A DNA stretch of 64,000 bases from UBA2040 sp041674745 (GTDB taxonomy: Bacteria; Bacteroidota; Bacteroidia; Flavobacteriales_D; Crocinitomicaceae): the NCBI GenBank assembly GCA_041674745.1, contig JBAYVD010000011.1:1-64000 (forward strand), in the 5' to 3' direction. Positions 7,704 to 16,657 of the stretch are shown here, one piece after another (the first letter of the stretch is position 1; the number at the start of each line of letters is the position of its first letter). The notes beneath the pieces are model-generated. The model made no database searches and was not told where the DNA came from. It saw only the letters and a list, made by a program, of their open reading frames with translations. The position numbers and the translations under genes were made by a program.

Positions 7704-10364
7704 TCACAATCGCAAGATCAACTTCAAGTTGAATCGTCGCTGCGTTAAGTTATTCGGAATGGCATAATAACCACCATCCGTCGCTTGGATCCATTGTTTG
7801 GACAATACATTGTTGATTCCAAGCAAATTAAACACCTCGAATGAAAGTATGGCATCGTCAAAATTCTTCGTCCAAAAGTTTTCACGTGTACTGATTTTCA
7901 TTTTCTTTTTGTACAAGAAATCATATGAAAAACCAATGTCGACACGGAAATAGGATTTCAATTTCAAGGTATCTTTGTAGCGGTTGTGATCCGGCGGACC
8001 ATATGGCAAATTGGTTCCAAATTGAAGGCCCATTTGTACTGAAAAACTTTCATAACCCGGCATTTGATCTTGGATCAAAGCACCAAACGTGAACAATTGA
8101 TCAGTTGGTCGGCGAATGTAACCGGGATTGACAACCGTACTATCTACAATCGAATCATTGTAGGTATAGCCGAAATAGATTTTTTCACCAGCAGAATTAA
8201 AGTAGTCTGTATAATGGTCGTTCACTAAATTTTCTTTCGTAGAAAGTAAACCGAACTTAAAATAAGATTCTATTCCTTTGATAAACTGTCCGTTCATATG
8301 AAAATCCAATCCGTATGCATAAGCGACTGCATCGTTGTTTGCATAATAACGCGTCCGTACATTGTCAATTTCATATGGATTTACATCCCACATGTATTTG
8401 TAATAAATATCGGCTCCCAACTTGAAAGGAATCGGTCTTCCCCATAAATTTACATACACATCCGTACCTGCAACAATGTGAAACGATTTTTGAGATTTCA
8501 CATTCGTATTCAATTGACCATCAAAAGTTCTGAACTCACGATAAAAGGGTGGTTGGTAATACAAACCAGAAGCCAAACGCATGCGAACATCTCTTCGGGT
8601 CAATTTCCCATTGCTGCGCATATAAACGCGCGGAAAGTAAGTCAGAGAAACCCTTGGTGTGACATAAAATTCTTGATTGATACTTGTGTAGCCGACACGA
8701 ACGCCAGAATTCAGCGCCAAACGCGAAGCCGATTCCGTCAAGGTATCCACAAAGGTATGACGCGTTTTCTTCTCACTTAAGGAATCTTTTTCTCTCGAAA
8801 ACGTTGTGGTGACATAATTTTGTTTGTTCTTAGACCAGAGACTGTTCAATTGCAAAAAGCCTGTAGTTCGGAAGGTAGACAATTCCAATTTGCTTTTTAT
8901 GGTTTCCGTTAATCCAACGGTATTGTCTAATCCTTGCGGAATGCTGTAGCCAGAAGAATCAATCAAGCGCCATTCGCTCAACACATCGTGAAATTGGTCG
9001 TGCTGTAAATTAATCCCCCAATTCAATTGGTTGCTGAAAAAGCGCAAGCGTTCATCGTCCTTGAATCCTTCTTTCAAATTCCGAGATCCATTGTGGTATA
9101 CATTAAAAATCGTCGCGTTCAATTTGTTTCGGGCATGGTTTAAAAACCCACCTACCCCAACGCTTCCAATGGAATCTCCATAATCTGCCTTGGCGGGATC
9201 TGTTTCGAGTTGGTTCAAGAAATATTCACCTAAAATATCAAAGTATTCCCGCTCCACGGAACGAAAAACAGTCGCATATAAATCCAAATTTGTTTTTTTA
9301 TTGGGTTGCCATTTTAAGGAAGTTCCACCCATGGCTGTTATAAAACGTGTTTTTTCCTGCCCTTCAAAATAAATATTCAATGAATACGCTTCGTTGTAAG
9401 ATCCAAAATCTGTTTTCTGGGATTGTGGGGCAAAACGATAGTCATTGGAAGAAAAATGACCCAAAATAGACCAATTCAACTTTTCAGTCAGCGCATAATT
9501 GGTAACAAACTGTCCATCGATAAAAACAGGATTGTACGCTCCTTTGGCGGGCAGTGAATTCAACAAATACCCATTGGCTCGGTAACGAGCTCCTATTAAA
9601 TAGGTGAATCGTGGTCCTAAGGCTTGTTCAACATGCGTTTCGACACCCAATAACGAAGCCATAGCAGAAGCTTGAAAGGTCGTTGGTTTTCGGTATTCAA
9701 TGTCCAATACAGAACTTAGTTTGTCCCCATATCGAGCATCAAAACCACCGGCTGAAAAGGAGATTTGATCGACCAAGGCCGTATTTACGAAGCTCATACC
9801 CTCTTGTTGTCCAGAACGAGTAAGAAAAGGTCGGTAAATCAAAAAACCATTGACGTACACCAGATTTTCATCGTAATTACCGCCTCGTACGTTGTAATTA
9901 CTGGTCAATTCATTGTTTGAAACAGCCGCTGTTGTGTAGGTCAAGAAACGTTCTACCCCCCCCAGCGGTATATTTTGAATATCTTTAAATTTTAATGGTT
10001 CCAATACAAACGGATTGGTTTTTCGTTGTGAGAATTCTACAGTGTTTTCTTGTTGAAAATTAAAAACAATGTTGCCAATTTGCTTTCTTTTTTCACCAAA
10101 ACCAACAAAAAAATGCTGTTCTATTTTTGTACCCGACGAATCACTTACATTGAAGAAAAGCACAACTGAATCACCCGGTGTAACCGCCAGAATAAATTTA
10201 CCATTGGCATCCGAATAGGCTACCGATTTTGCTTGCGGACTTTTAATTAAAATTCCTTCAATTCCTTTGTTCCGTTTATCTACACAACGACCCGACAAAT
10301 CACAAACTTGTGATTGTGCAACGAACGCAAGAAAAGAAAATAGAAGGAAAAGTCCGTTTTTCAT
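7704..10364 (-). CDS. TonB-dependent outer-membrane receptor with carboxypeptidase-like N-terminal domain
   Basis: This 886-residue receptor has a signal peptide (1-18), a CarboxypepD-regulatory-like Ig fold (about 22-105, beginning with SGRCVDKRNKGIEG), a plug domain (about 120-225, with NYNVRGGNYDENLVYVNG), and a 22-strand-type barrel ending in FNLKLILRL with a C-terminal aromatic/Leu pattern. It takes up an unknown ligand using TonB energy. No SusD partner gene is next to it, so it is not a typical glycan-uptake pair. Its promoter (TATTTTTG at 10391-10398) lies immediately downstream of the bshC stop codon, so it is transcribed separately or partly by read-through from bshC. Confidence 0.94.
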   Translation of the reverse strand: MKNGLFLLFSFLAFVAQSQVCDLSGRCVDKRNKGIEGILIKSPQAKSVAYSDANGKFILAVTPGDSVVLFFNVSDSSGTKIEQHFFVGFGEKRKQIGNIVFNFQQENTVEFSQRKTNPFVLEPLKFKDIQNIPLGGVERFLTYTTAAVSNNELTSNYNVRGGNYDENLVYVNGFLIYRPFLTRSGQQEGMSFVNTALVDQISFSAGGFDARYGDKLSSVLDIEYRKPTTFQASAMASLLGVETHVEQALGPRFTYLIGARYRANGYLLNSLPAKGAYNPVFIDGQFVTNYALTEKLNWSILGHFSSNDYRFAPQSQKTDFGSYNEAYSLNIYFEGQEKTRFITAMGGTSLKWQPNKKTNLDLYATVFRSVEREYFDILGEYFLNQLETDPAKADYGDSIGSVGVGGFLNHARNKLNATIFNVYHNGSRNLKEGFKDDERLRFFSNQLNWGINLQHDQFHDVLSEWRLIDSSGYSIPQGLDNTVGLTETIKSKLELSTFRTTGFLQLNSLWSKNKQNYVTTTFSREKDSLSEKKTRHTFVDTLTESASRLALNSGVRVGYTSINQEFYVTPRVSLTYFPRVYMRSNGKLTRRDVRMRLASGLYYQPPFYREFRTFDGQLNTNVKSQKSFHIVAGTDVYVNLWGRPIPFKLGADIYYKYMWDVNPYEIDNVRTRYYANNDAVAYAYGLDFHMNGQFIKGIESYFKFGLLSTKENLVNDHYTDYFNSAGEKIYFGYTYNDSIVDSTVVNPGYIRRPTDQLFTFGALIQDQMPGYESFSVQMGLQFGTNLPYGPPDHNRYKDTLKLKSYFRVDIGFSYDFLYKKKMKISTRENFWTKNFDDAILSFEVFNLLGINNVLSKQWIQATDGGYYAIPNNLTQRRFNLKLILRL

Positions 10365-10390
10365 AAATTAAAACCTCAACGACAAAAGCG

Positions 10391-10398
10391 CAAAAATA
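10391..10398 (-). promoter_or_regulatory. -7 box of TonB-dependent receptor gene
   Basis: Minus-strand TATTTTTG matches TAnnTTTG exactly, 26 nt upstream of the ATG. A matching -33 TTTG would fall inside the end of bshC and is not clear. Confidence 0.45.
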
Positions 10399-10413
10399 TT
10401 GGATAGATTGATT

Positions 10414-11997
10414 TTAAAGATATAAAACAACAAAATCTTTTTCAAAAGGATCTATTCCTGCTTTTATTTTTGCCAAATGCGTTTGAACATCGCCATCGGC
10501 ACAAAACGAGAAAAAGTTGCTCGAACGCTCTTGTAAACCACCGTTTGGAAACAATTTTTCCTTGATCTGATCCATTTGGTTCAACACTTTTTCATAGTTA
10601 CTTTTTTCGGCACGGATTAGTTTTTGTTCCAAATTGTCCAATTGTTTGGACATTCGTGTCATTTCTGCTTCCAAATAACCGGTCAAACTGCTGTCTACCA
10701 CATTCACCAAATTTCGACACGAATCGATGAGTGCCTGCTGTTTTTCACGCATTTCAGTTAAATCCAATTCTGAAGCATTTGCAAGAACATACGCTTTTTT
10801 CTGAGCATCCACGTCCGAGAACAAATCTTTCGTTTCCCAGCCTACATTTTCCATTTTTTTCTGCGTTGCCTCGTCAATCAGCATCAGTGAATTCCGAACC
10901 TGAATCAATGGATAAACAACCCCGTACGCTTCAAAAACGCCTTTTAATTGCAACCAATATGCCATTTCACCGCCACCACCGAGGTAACACAAATTCGGTA
11001 AAATCAATTCTTGGTACAAAGGTCGAAGAATCACATTCGGTGAAAAATCTGCTGGATGATGTCGCAATTGTTCAAGGATCACCTCTCTAGAAAATCGTGT
11101 GCCTGAATCCGTGAAATAAACACCATTGTCATATTGAATACGTTCCCGTGTACCTTTCTCCAAAAGAAAAACATTGATTTCTCTTGCAAACGCTTGTGCA
11201 TTCCAACCAGCCTTTTTCAATTCCTGATTGGTCGCCTCCACCGCATAAAAAGAACTGTTTTTGGTCAATTCTTGCTCAAAAACGGGTGCCAACAAGGTTT
11301 TTAGTTTGGCTTGGTCTGCATCCAAAACCAAAACGCCTTCTGTCCCGAACAAAGTATTCACCAAGTAAAAAGTTGCCTCCGCTAAATTCGCTCCCGTATA
11401 GGATTCCAAAACCGTTTGAATTTCGGCTTCCGGACGATTGGCAAAAAGTGCTTTGATCCCATCAATGAATTCCGACCAATTTTCAAGTGTAAACCTGCCT
11501 ACGGCTCCGGTTTGTTCGGTTGTCCAAGAAAATTTTTGGTTGAATAAATTCACTTGGTTGATTTCCGCAAAATCATGGTCTTCACTCGCCATCCAAAAAA
11601 TGGGGACGAAATTTTGATTCGGATATTTAATCGCTAATTCTTCTGCTAATCGAACAGCATGAAGAATCTTGATGACAAAATAAAGTGGACCCGTCAAAAG
11701 TGACAATTGATGTCCGGTTGTGATGGTAAAAGTATTTTCTTTTGCTAATAACGCTAAGTTCTTTTGTTGCGCTTCGGTTGCATCCCCAGCAGAATAATTC
11801 GTTTTCAAAACATCGGCTACTGTCGCCCGATTGGCGGCTGGATAATTCGCTTGTTTTTTCTCCATTTGCGTCTCAAAAGCCTCAAGAGAAAATTCCTGTT
11901 GAATAAATTCCTTTAAATGGTCTTGTTGGTAGACCAATTCGTTGGCCAAATCAGAAAACAAACCCGTTTTTTCGCGGTGAATTTTAACACTTTTCAT
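10414..11997 (-). CDS. bshC: Bacillithiol biosynthesis cysteine-adding enzyme BshC
   Basis: BshC joins cysteine to glucosamine-malate in the last step of bacillithiol synthesis, giving the main low-molecular-weight thiol of this lineage. The 527-residue length is normal. Diagnostic blocks are TITTGHQLSLLTGPLYFV near residue 95, FWMASEDHDFAEIN near 140, and a C-terminal coiled coil around residues 410-480. The other bacillithiol genes (bshA, bshB) are not in the window. A perfect TACTTTTG -7 box lies at 12003-12010, only 5 nt upstream of the ATG. The transcript may therefore be leaderless. Confidence 0.95.
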   Translation of the reverse strand: MKSVKIHREKTGLFSDLANELVYQQDHLKEFIQQEFSLEAFETQMEKKQANYPAANRATVADVLKTNYSAGDATEAQQKNLALLAKENTFTITTGHQLSLLTGPLYFVIKILHAVRLAEELAIKYPNQNFVPIFWMASEDHDFAEINQVNLFNQKFSWTTEQTGAVGRFTLENWSEFIDGIKALFANRPEAEIQTVLESYTGANLAEATFYLVNTLFGTEGVLVLDADQAKLKTLLAPVFEQELTKNSSFYAVEATNQELKKAGWNAQAFAREINVFLLEKGTRERIQYDNGVYFTDSGTRFSREVILEQLRHHPADFSPNVILRPLYQELILPNLCYLGGGGEMAYWLQLKGVFEAYGVVYPLIQVRNSLMLIDEATQKKMENVGWETKDLFSDVDAQKKAYVLANASELDLTEMREKQQALIDSCRNLVNVVDSSLTGYLEAEMTRMSKQLDNLEQKLIRAEKSNYEKVLNQMDQIKEKLFPNGGLQERSSNFFSFCADGDVQTHLAKIKAGIDPFEKDFVVLYL

Positions 11998-12002
11998 GAC
12001 TA

Positions 12003-12010
12003 CAAAAGTA
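12003..12010 (-). promoter_or_regulatory. -7 box abutting the bshC start
   Basis: Minus-strand TACTTTTG is an exact match to TAnnTTTG. Only 5 nt lie between the box and the ATG at 11997, so transcription would begin at or next to the start codon. Confidence 0.5.
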
Positions 12011-12071
12011 AGAGCTACGACCGAACTGACCTTGGAATAAACAAGTTTCTTTTCAATTCACGAAAATTGGC

Positions 12072-12079
12072 TATTTTTG
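12072..12079 (+). promoter_or_regulatory. -7 box of cyclophilin gene
   Basis: TATTTTTG matches TAnnTTTG exactly, 32 nt upstream of the ATG. A weak -33 element (TTTC at 12051-12054) precedes it by 17 nt. Confidence 0.5.
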
Positions 12080-12111
12080 CCGTCCAATAATACATTAAAA
12101 TAAAAACAAAG

Positions 12112-12564
12112 ATGCACGCACTAATAAAAACCAGCAAAGGAGAAATGAAAGTTGAATTTTACGAAAATGATGCGCCGAAAACGGTAGCGAATTTTGTAAA
12201 ATTGGCAAAAGAAGGTTATTACAACGGATTGACTTTCCACCGTGTATTGCCTGATTTCGTTATTCAAGGTGGTTGTCCAAATTCCCGTGAAGGAGCAAAA
12301 GGTATGGCTGGAACAGGTGGACCTGGCTATTCTATCGATTGTGAAACTTCTGGTGATAATCAGTACCATGACAGAGGTGTACTTTCAATGGCACATGCCG
12401 GAAAAAACACAGGTGGATCACAATTTTTTGTTTGTCATTCAAGAAACAATACTTCTCACTTGGACCGTGTTCACACCTGTTTCGGGAAAGTGGTAGAAGG
12501 AGTAGATACTGTAGATGACATTCGTCAAAACGATTTGATCGAGTCCATCACAATCGTAGACTAA
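12112..12564 (+). CDS. Cyclophilin-type peptidyl-prolyl cis-trans isomerase
   Basis: This is a single-domain cyclophilin of 150 residues that catalyses prolyl isomerisation during protein folding. It has no signal peptide, so it acts in the cytoplasm. The active-site strand FHRVLPDFVIQGG carries the catalytic Arg and Phe, followed by GTGGPGYSIDCE, the MAHAGKNTGGSQFF block, and HLDRVHTCFGKVV. The size is close to the bacterial PpiB class. It has its own promoter box and is followed by a separate promoter for the next operon. Confidence 0.95.
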   Translation: MHALIKTSKGEMKVEFYENDAPKTVANFVKLAKEGYYNGLTFHRVLPDFVIQGGCPNSREGAKGMAGTGGPGYSIDCETSGDNQYHDRGVLSMAHAGKNTGGSQFFVCHSRNNTSHLDRVHTCFGKVVEGVDTVDDIRQNDLIESITIVD

Positions 12565-12629
12565 AACCCAATCGATTAACCAAATTTTGCGTTGTTCAAA
12601 ACTTGGTTTTTTCTTTCGTAAAAAAAATA

Positions 12630-12637
12630 TACTTTTG
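12630..12637 (+). promoter_or_regulatory. -7 box of TPR-ribH-glmM unit
   Basis: TACTTTTG matches TAnnTTTG exactly, 19 nt upstream of the ATG at 12657. It lies inside the longer reading frame that begins at 12603, which argues against that earlier start. Confidence 0.55.
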
Positions 12638-12656
12638 CACCGTTAAAAAAGCAAAC

Positions 12657-13301
12657 ATGTTAGAAAACCTTTCGGCAGATAATTTAAAGAGCGAATTCAA
12701 GACGAATTCTAAATTGAGAATCATTACTTACACTGTTTCGGCGGTATTGGTATTGGTATTGGGCTATTTTGCCTACCATTTATTCATATGGAAACCAGCA
12801 AACGTTAAATCAACAGAAGCAGGTTACGCAGGAATCAACTATGCAGCGATGGATTCAACAGATTTAGCAATTGAAGAATTGACACCCGTTGTAAAAAAAT
12901 ACGACGGTAAAGACGGTGGAGAAGTTGCTCAATTTGTTTTGGCGCGTCAGTTGATGGCAAAAGGAGAATTCAAAAAAGCATTGGACAATTTGGAAGGTGT
13001 GAAAGTGAAAGATACGTACGTTCGTGTTTACGCAATCGGATTGCAAGGCGACTGCTACAGCGAAATGAAACAATACGACGAAGCGGTTGAATATTACTTG
13101 AAAGCCTCAAAAACGGACGAAAATGACTATACAACACCGATGTATTTGTTCAAAGCAGGTTTGGTAACCGAATTGAAATTAAACGATCCTGAAACAGCAG
13201 CTGAATATTACAAAACAATCAAAGACAACTATTTGCAATACGCGAATCAAAAAACGATTGACAAATATTGGATGAGAGCATCGAATAAAAAAGTAAAATA
13301 A
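12657..13301 (+). CDS. Membrane-anchored tetratricopeptide-repeat protein
   Basis: The 214-residue product has a short cytoplasmic N-terminus, one membrane helix (about residues 22-44) and three or four TPR-like helical pairs, for example YAIGLQGDCYSEMKQYDEAVEYYLKA. The architecture is like YfgM of the periplasmic chaperone network, with a TM anchor and TPR domain, but similarity in detail cannot be claimed. I start at the ATG at 12657 because the promoter box at 12630 excludes the earlier frame. Its stop codon shares one base with the ribH start (TAATG), so the two are translationally coupled. Confidence 0.8.
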   Translation: MLENLSADNLKSEFKTNSKLRIITYTVSAVLVLVLGYFAYHLFIWKPANVKSTEAGYAGINYAAMDSTDLAIEELTPVVKKYDGKDGGEVAQFVLARQLMAKGEFKKALDNLEGVKVKDTYVRVYAIGLQGDCYSEMKQYDEAVEYYLKASKTDENDYTTPMYLFKAGLVTELKLNDPETAAEYYKTIKDNYLQYANQKTIDKYWMRASNKKVK

Positions 13302-13792
13302 TGGCAACCGCATTACGCAATTTGTCTGAATACAATAAGGATTTTGTTCCAAACGGTGCCGATTTTAAAGTCGGCATTGTTGTTTCTGAATGGAATGAAA
13401 ACATCACCTTTAACTTGTTGAAAGGCGCCAAGCAAGCATTGTTAGACAATGGTGTGAAAGAAGAAAATATCCATGTGCATTTGGTGCCAGGAGCGTTTGA
13501 ATTGCCTTTGGGCGCTCAAATGATGTTGGATTCTCGTTTTTTGGATGGAGTCATTGCCATCGGATGCGTGATTCAAGGAGAAACCAAGCATTTCGACTAT
13601 GTATGCAAAGCCGCTACCAGTGGTATTGCCAAACTGAATTTAAAATACAATCGCCCGGTGGCTTTTTGTTTGCTAACAGACAATACCTTGCAACAATCCA
13701 TCGACCGATCGGGCGGGATTCACGGAAACAAGGGTATTGAATGTGCGATTGCTTGTATGAAAATGATCGATTTAAAGCGGTCGCTTTTCTAA
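13301..13792 (+). CDS. ribH: 6,7-dimethyl-8-ribityllumazine synthase
   Basis: RibH condenses 5-amino-6-ribitylaminouracil with dihydroxybutanone phosphate, the penultimate step of riboflavin synthesis, in an icosahedral or pentameric shell. The 163-residue length is typical. Seen motifs are SEWNENIT (substrate pocket Trp), VPGAFELPLGAQ, IGCVIQGETKHFDYV with the catalytic His, and FCLLTDNTLQQ. It overlaps the TPR gene by one base and is followed 13 nt later by glmM. No FMN riboswitch precedes it. Confidence 0.97.
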   Translation: MATALRNLSEYNKDFVPNGADFKVGIVVSEWNENITFNLLKGAKQALLDNGVKEENIHVHLVPGAFELPLGAQMMLDSRFLDGVIAIGCVIQGETKHFDYVCKAATSGIAKLNLKYNRPVAFCLLTDNTLQQSIDRSGGIHGNKGIECAIACMKMIDLKRSLF

Positions 13793-13805
13793 AAAAACTT
13801 TTACC

Positions 13806-15191
13806 ATGACATTAATCAAATCTATCTCTGGCATTCGTGGAACGATTGGCGGAAAAGTCAATAACGGACTAACACCTGTTGATGCCGTAAAATTTGCTGC
13901 AGCTTATGGAACCTGGTTAAAGGAAACCAATCCCAACCAAAAAGTGAAAGTGGTGATTGGACGAGATGCACGGATTTCAGGCCAAATGATTTCCAATTTG
14001 GTTATCTCTACCCTATCCGGTTTGGGAATTGATGTGATAAATTTAGGTTTGTCCACAACACCAACGGTTGAAATTGCCGTTCCTCTCGAAAACGCACAAG
14101 GTGGAATTATTTTGACGGCCAGTCACAATCCCAAACAATGGAATGCCTTGAAATTGTTGAACCAAAAAGGGGAATTCATTTCAGGTGCTGAAGGAGAAAA
14201 AGTATTGGACATCGCTGAGCGAGAAGCCTTCGATTTTGCCGAGGTTGATGATTTAGGTATCGTTACAGAAGACAATTCCTACTTACAAAAACACATTGAC
14301 GCCGTTTTGGCCTTGCCTTTGGTAGACAAAGCTGCTATCGCTGCGGCTGATTTTCACGTGGTGGTAGACGCCGTGAACTCTACCGGCGGAATATTCGTTC
14401 CCGCTTTGTTAAAAGCTTTGGGGGTGATACGTGTAACAGAAATGTATTGTGAACCAACAGGTCATTTTCCTCACAACCCAGAACCGTTACCAGAACATTT
14501 AACGGATTTATCCGCTAAAATAGTAGAATCCAAAGCAGACGTTGGCATTACCGTGGATCCAGATGTGGATCGTTTGGCACTTGTTTGCGAAGACGGAACC
14601 ATGTTTGGTGAAGAATACACTTTGGTGGCTTGCGCAGATTACGTGCTTACACACACGCCAGGCGCCACCGTGAGCAATTTGTCCTCTACACGGGCTTTAC
14701 GCGATGTAACCGAAGAAAAAGGGCAAATCTATGCCGCTGCCGCAGTAGGTGAAGTGAACGTCGTGGCTAAAATGAAAGAAATCAACGCCATCATTGGTGG
14801 TGAAGGAAACGGAGGTATCATTTACCCAGCATCGCACTACGGTCGTGATTCATTGGTGGGAATTGCTTTGTTCTTGTCGTCTTTGGCGCACAAAAAAATG
14901 ACGGTTTCAGCCATGCGTGACAGTTTCCCGAAATATGTGATTTCCAAAAACAAAATTGAATTGACTCCCGAAATCAACGTGGATCAAGTATTGGCTGATA
15001 TGGCAAAAAAATACGAAGGGTACGAAGTCGATACGGTGGATGGCGTAAAAATCTACATCGAAAAGGAATGGGTGCATTTGCGCAAATCCAATACCGAACC
15101 GATTATCCGTATTTATTCCGAAAGTAAAACGGCAGACACAGCGAATTCTTTGGCGGAACGTATTATTGGAGAGATTAAAGATTTGATTTAA
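13806..15191 (+). CDS. glmM: Phosphoglucosamine mutase (phosphohexomutase family)
   Basis: The enzyme interconverts glucosamine-6-P and glucosamine-1-P for UDP-GlcNAc synthesis and so feeds MurA, encoded near the right end of the window. In 461 residues it shows the phosphoserine loop TASHNP (Ser106), the metal-binding loop DPDVDRLAL near 253, the sugar-specificity loop GGEGNGGIIYP, and the phosphate-binding RKSNTEPIIRIY near the C-terminus. GlmM is preferred over phosphomannomutase because this is the usual Bacteroidota type, but the substrate is not proved by sequence. It is the last gene of the TPR-ribH-glmM unit. Confidence 0.88.
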   Translation: MTLIKSISGIRGTIGGKVNNGLTPVDAVKFAAAYGTWLKETNPNQKVKVVIGRDARISGQMISNLVISTLSGLGIDVINLGLSTTPTVEIAVPLENAQGGIILTASHNPKQWNALKLLNQKGEFISGAEGEKVLDIAEREAFDFAEVDDLGIVTEDNSYLQKHIDAVLALPLVDKAAIAAADFHVVVDAVNSTGGIFVPALLKALGVIRVTEMYCEPTGHFPHNPEPLPEHLTDLSAKIVESKADVGITVDPDVDRLALVCEDGTMFGEEYTLVACADYVLTHTPGATVSNLSSTRALRDVTEEKGQIYAAAAVGEVNVVAKMKEINAIIGGEGNGGIIYPASHYGRDSLVGIALFLSSLAHKKMTVSAMRDSFPKYVISKNKIELTPEINVDQVLADMAKKYEGYEVDTVDGVKIYIEKEWVHLRKSNTEPIIRIYSESKTADTANSLAERIIGEIKDLI

Positions 15192-15267
15192 ACTCTACAC
15201 AACCAAAAGTTGGATCTTTTTGCCTCTTCAAGGAGTCAAGAAACAATGGATCGCATTCAATTCGATC

Positions 15268-15714
15268 TTAGTCTAAAAAACGTCGATGGTAATTGATTTG
15301 ACCCAAGTGATAAGCCAAATGTCCTGTTAGATGGATTAAAAAGTATCCGGTCGACATTTTTTCTTGAAAAACCACCATCGGATAATCTGCATTCAACGCT
15401 TCTTCTGAGATATTGGGTAAAGTGGATCGAAGTATTGATAAGGTTTCTTTAATACTGGAAATCAATTCTTTTTTTGGTATGTTTTTAGTTGAAAATTCCA
15501 ATTCTCGGTGACGAACATAGCCCGTATTCCCTAATTGCGAACCAATAAAAGCATTTAGATTTCCAATCAAATGCAAGCACAAATTTCCAGCAGAATTGGA
15601 AATGTTTTCCGTTGTCAACCATAGATTTTCTTCCTGTTGATAGGCTTCGATTTCCATTTTTAGTTTATTCAAATCTCTTTCAAAAAGAGCGAGGACTGTT
15701 TTGTTCAACATCAT
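15268..15714 (-). CDS. DinB family protein (DUF1572-like)
   Basis: This 148-residue four-helix-bundle protein belongs to the DinB/YfiT superfamily, whose members are putative metal-dependent, thiol-linked enzymes. Metal-ligand-like histidines occur in NLCLHLIGNLNAFIG and in the C-terminal HLTGHLAYHLGQINYHRRF. In bacillithiol-producing bacteria some DinB-fold proteins are thiol transferases (BstA type). With bshC nearby, that role is possible but only inferred. It stands alone, convergent with glmM and with no visible operon partner. Confidence 0.85.
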   Translation of the reverse strand: MMLNKTVLALFERDLNKLKMEIEAYQQEENLWLTTENISNSAGNLCLHLIGNLNAFIGSQLGNTGYVRHRELEFSTKNIPKKELISSIKETLSILRSTLPNISEEALNADYPMVVFQEKMSTGYFLIHLTGHLAYHLGQINYHRRFLD

Positions 15715-15784
15715 TTCTATCTTTTTACCGCTTACTGCGACTTGAACCTTAAATTTAATTAAATAAAAAAGTAGCGATTAAAAA

Positions 15785-16414
15785 CTATTTTTTTGTCCCT
15801 ACAAAACGGACTACCGAACCTGTTCCATTGTGATACAAGCCTTCGTTCAATTCTATTTCCACTTCTGCCAATTGTTGAATGTCATAATTGGGAAAATCGT
15901 GTTGCAATTCTTCTACAGAACACAAAATGGCCAAATCTCTCGGTCCGCCCACTTTTTCGTTTTTTGCCACGTACGCCAAATTGTTTTTGCTGAAGGCTTC
16001 AAAAATGACTGTTCCACCTGTACGCAACATTTTGTCCAAAGCTTGGTGCAATTGTGATTTGATTTCGGCTGGAAAATGAGCGTAAATCAAAGCAATAGCA
16101 TCGAACTGTTGAGGTTCAAAATGTAAATCTTGTAACTCGCCAACTTGGTAATCAACTGTTACACCATTTTTCTCTGCCAACTGCATGGCTTTCTTTTTCC
16201 CTTCGCTGCTGATGTCAAAAGCGGCAACCGTCCATCCCATTTGCGCTGCAAAGACCGAATTCCGACCTTCTCCTTCTGCTGCAAAAAGAATTTTTCCTGC
16301 GGGAAGTTGCTCTAGTTGTGCTTTTAAAAATTCGTTCGGCAATTCGCCATAGGCAAATTCTGCGTTGCTGTATCGTTCATTCCAGCGGTCTAGCCATGGG
16401 TTACTCATGTTCAC
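15785..16414 (-). CDS. Class I SAM-dependent methyltransferase
   Basis: This is a 209-residue single-domain methyltransferase. The SAM-binding motif I region is LFAAEGEGRNSVFAAQMGW, motif II ends in VAAFDISSEG, and the motif IV region reads FDAIALIYAHFP. The N-terminus PWLDRWNERYSNAEFAYGELPN is typical of the TehB/thiopurine-methyltransferase-like group common in this phylum. The substrate is unknown. It is monocistronic, with 243 bp of A+T-rich DNA upstream that contains a long hairpin. Confidence 0.88.
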   Translation of the reverse strand: MNMSNPWLDRWNERYSNAEFAYGELPNEFLKAQLEQLPAGKILFAAEGEGRNSVFAAQMGWTVAAFDISSEGKKKAMQLAEKNGVTVDYQVGELQDLHFEPQQFDAIALIYAHFPAEIKSQLHQALDKMLRTGGTVIFEAFSKNNLAYVAKNEKVGGPRDLAILCSVEELQHDFPNYDIQQLAEVEIELNEGLYHNGTGSVVRFVGTKK

Positions 16415-16531
16415 TTTTGTTTATGTTATTTAATAATTGATTGACAGGGTGATATTTTGGAATGTACCATTCTACAACCATTTTTTTAAACACATTCATT
16501 CTCAATAATTTAATCAAAAATCGAACTAAAC

Positions 16532-16571
16532 TTTTAGTCTTTTAAAATTTTAGTTTTTTAAAAGACTAAAA
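16532..16571. terminator. Perfect 16-bp inverted repeat, likely terminator of the GNAT-nitrilase gene
   Basis: Arms TTTTAGTCTTTTAAAA and TTTTAAAAGACTAAAA pair perfectly around an 8-nt loop. It lies about 90 nt downstream of the 16658-18184 gene (minus strand). The distal arm is itself T-rich, but the stem is A+T-only at the centre, so it could instead be a mobile palindrome. The rest of 16415-16657 shows nothing else. Confidence 0.5.
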
Positions 16572-16657
16572 CACTATTTGTCAGTTACTTAACTCAACTT
16601 TACTCTCTAAAACACTACAACCTCATCGGCCAACAATTTCCTAACCAAAACAGTCGC

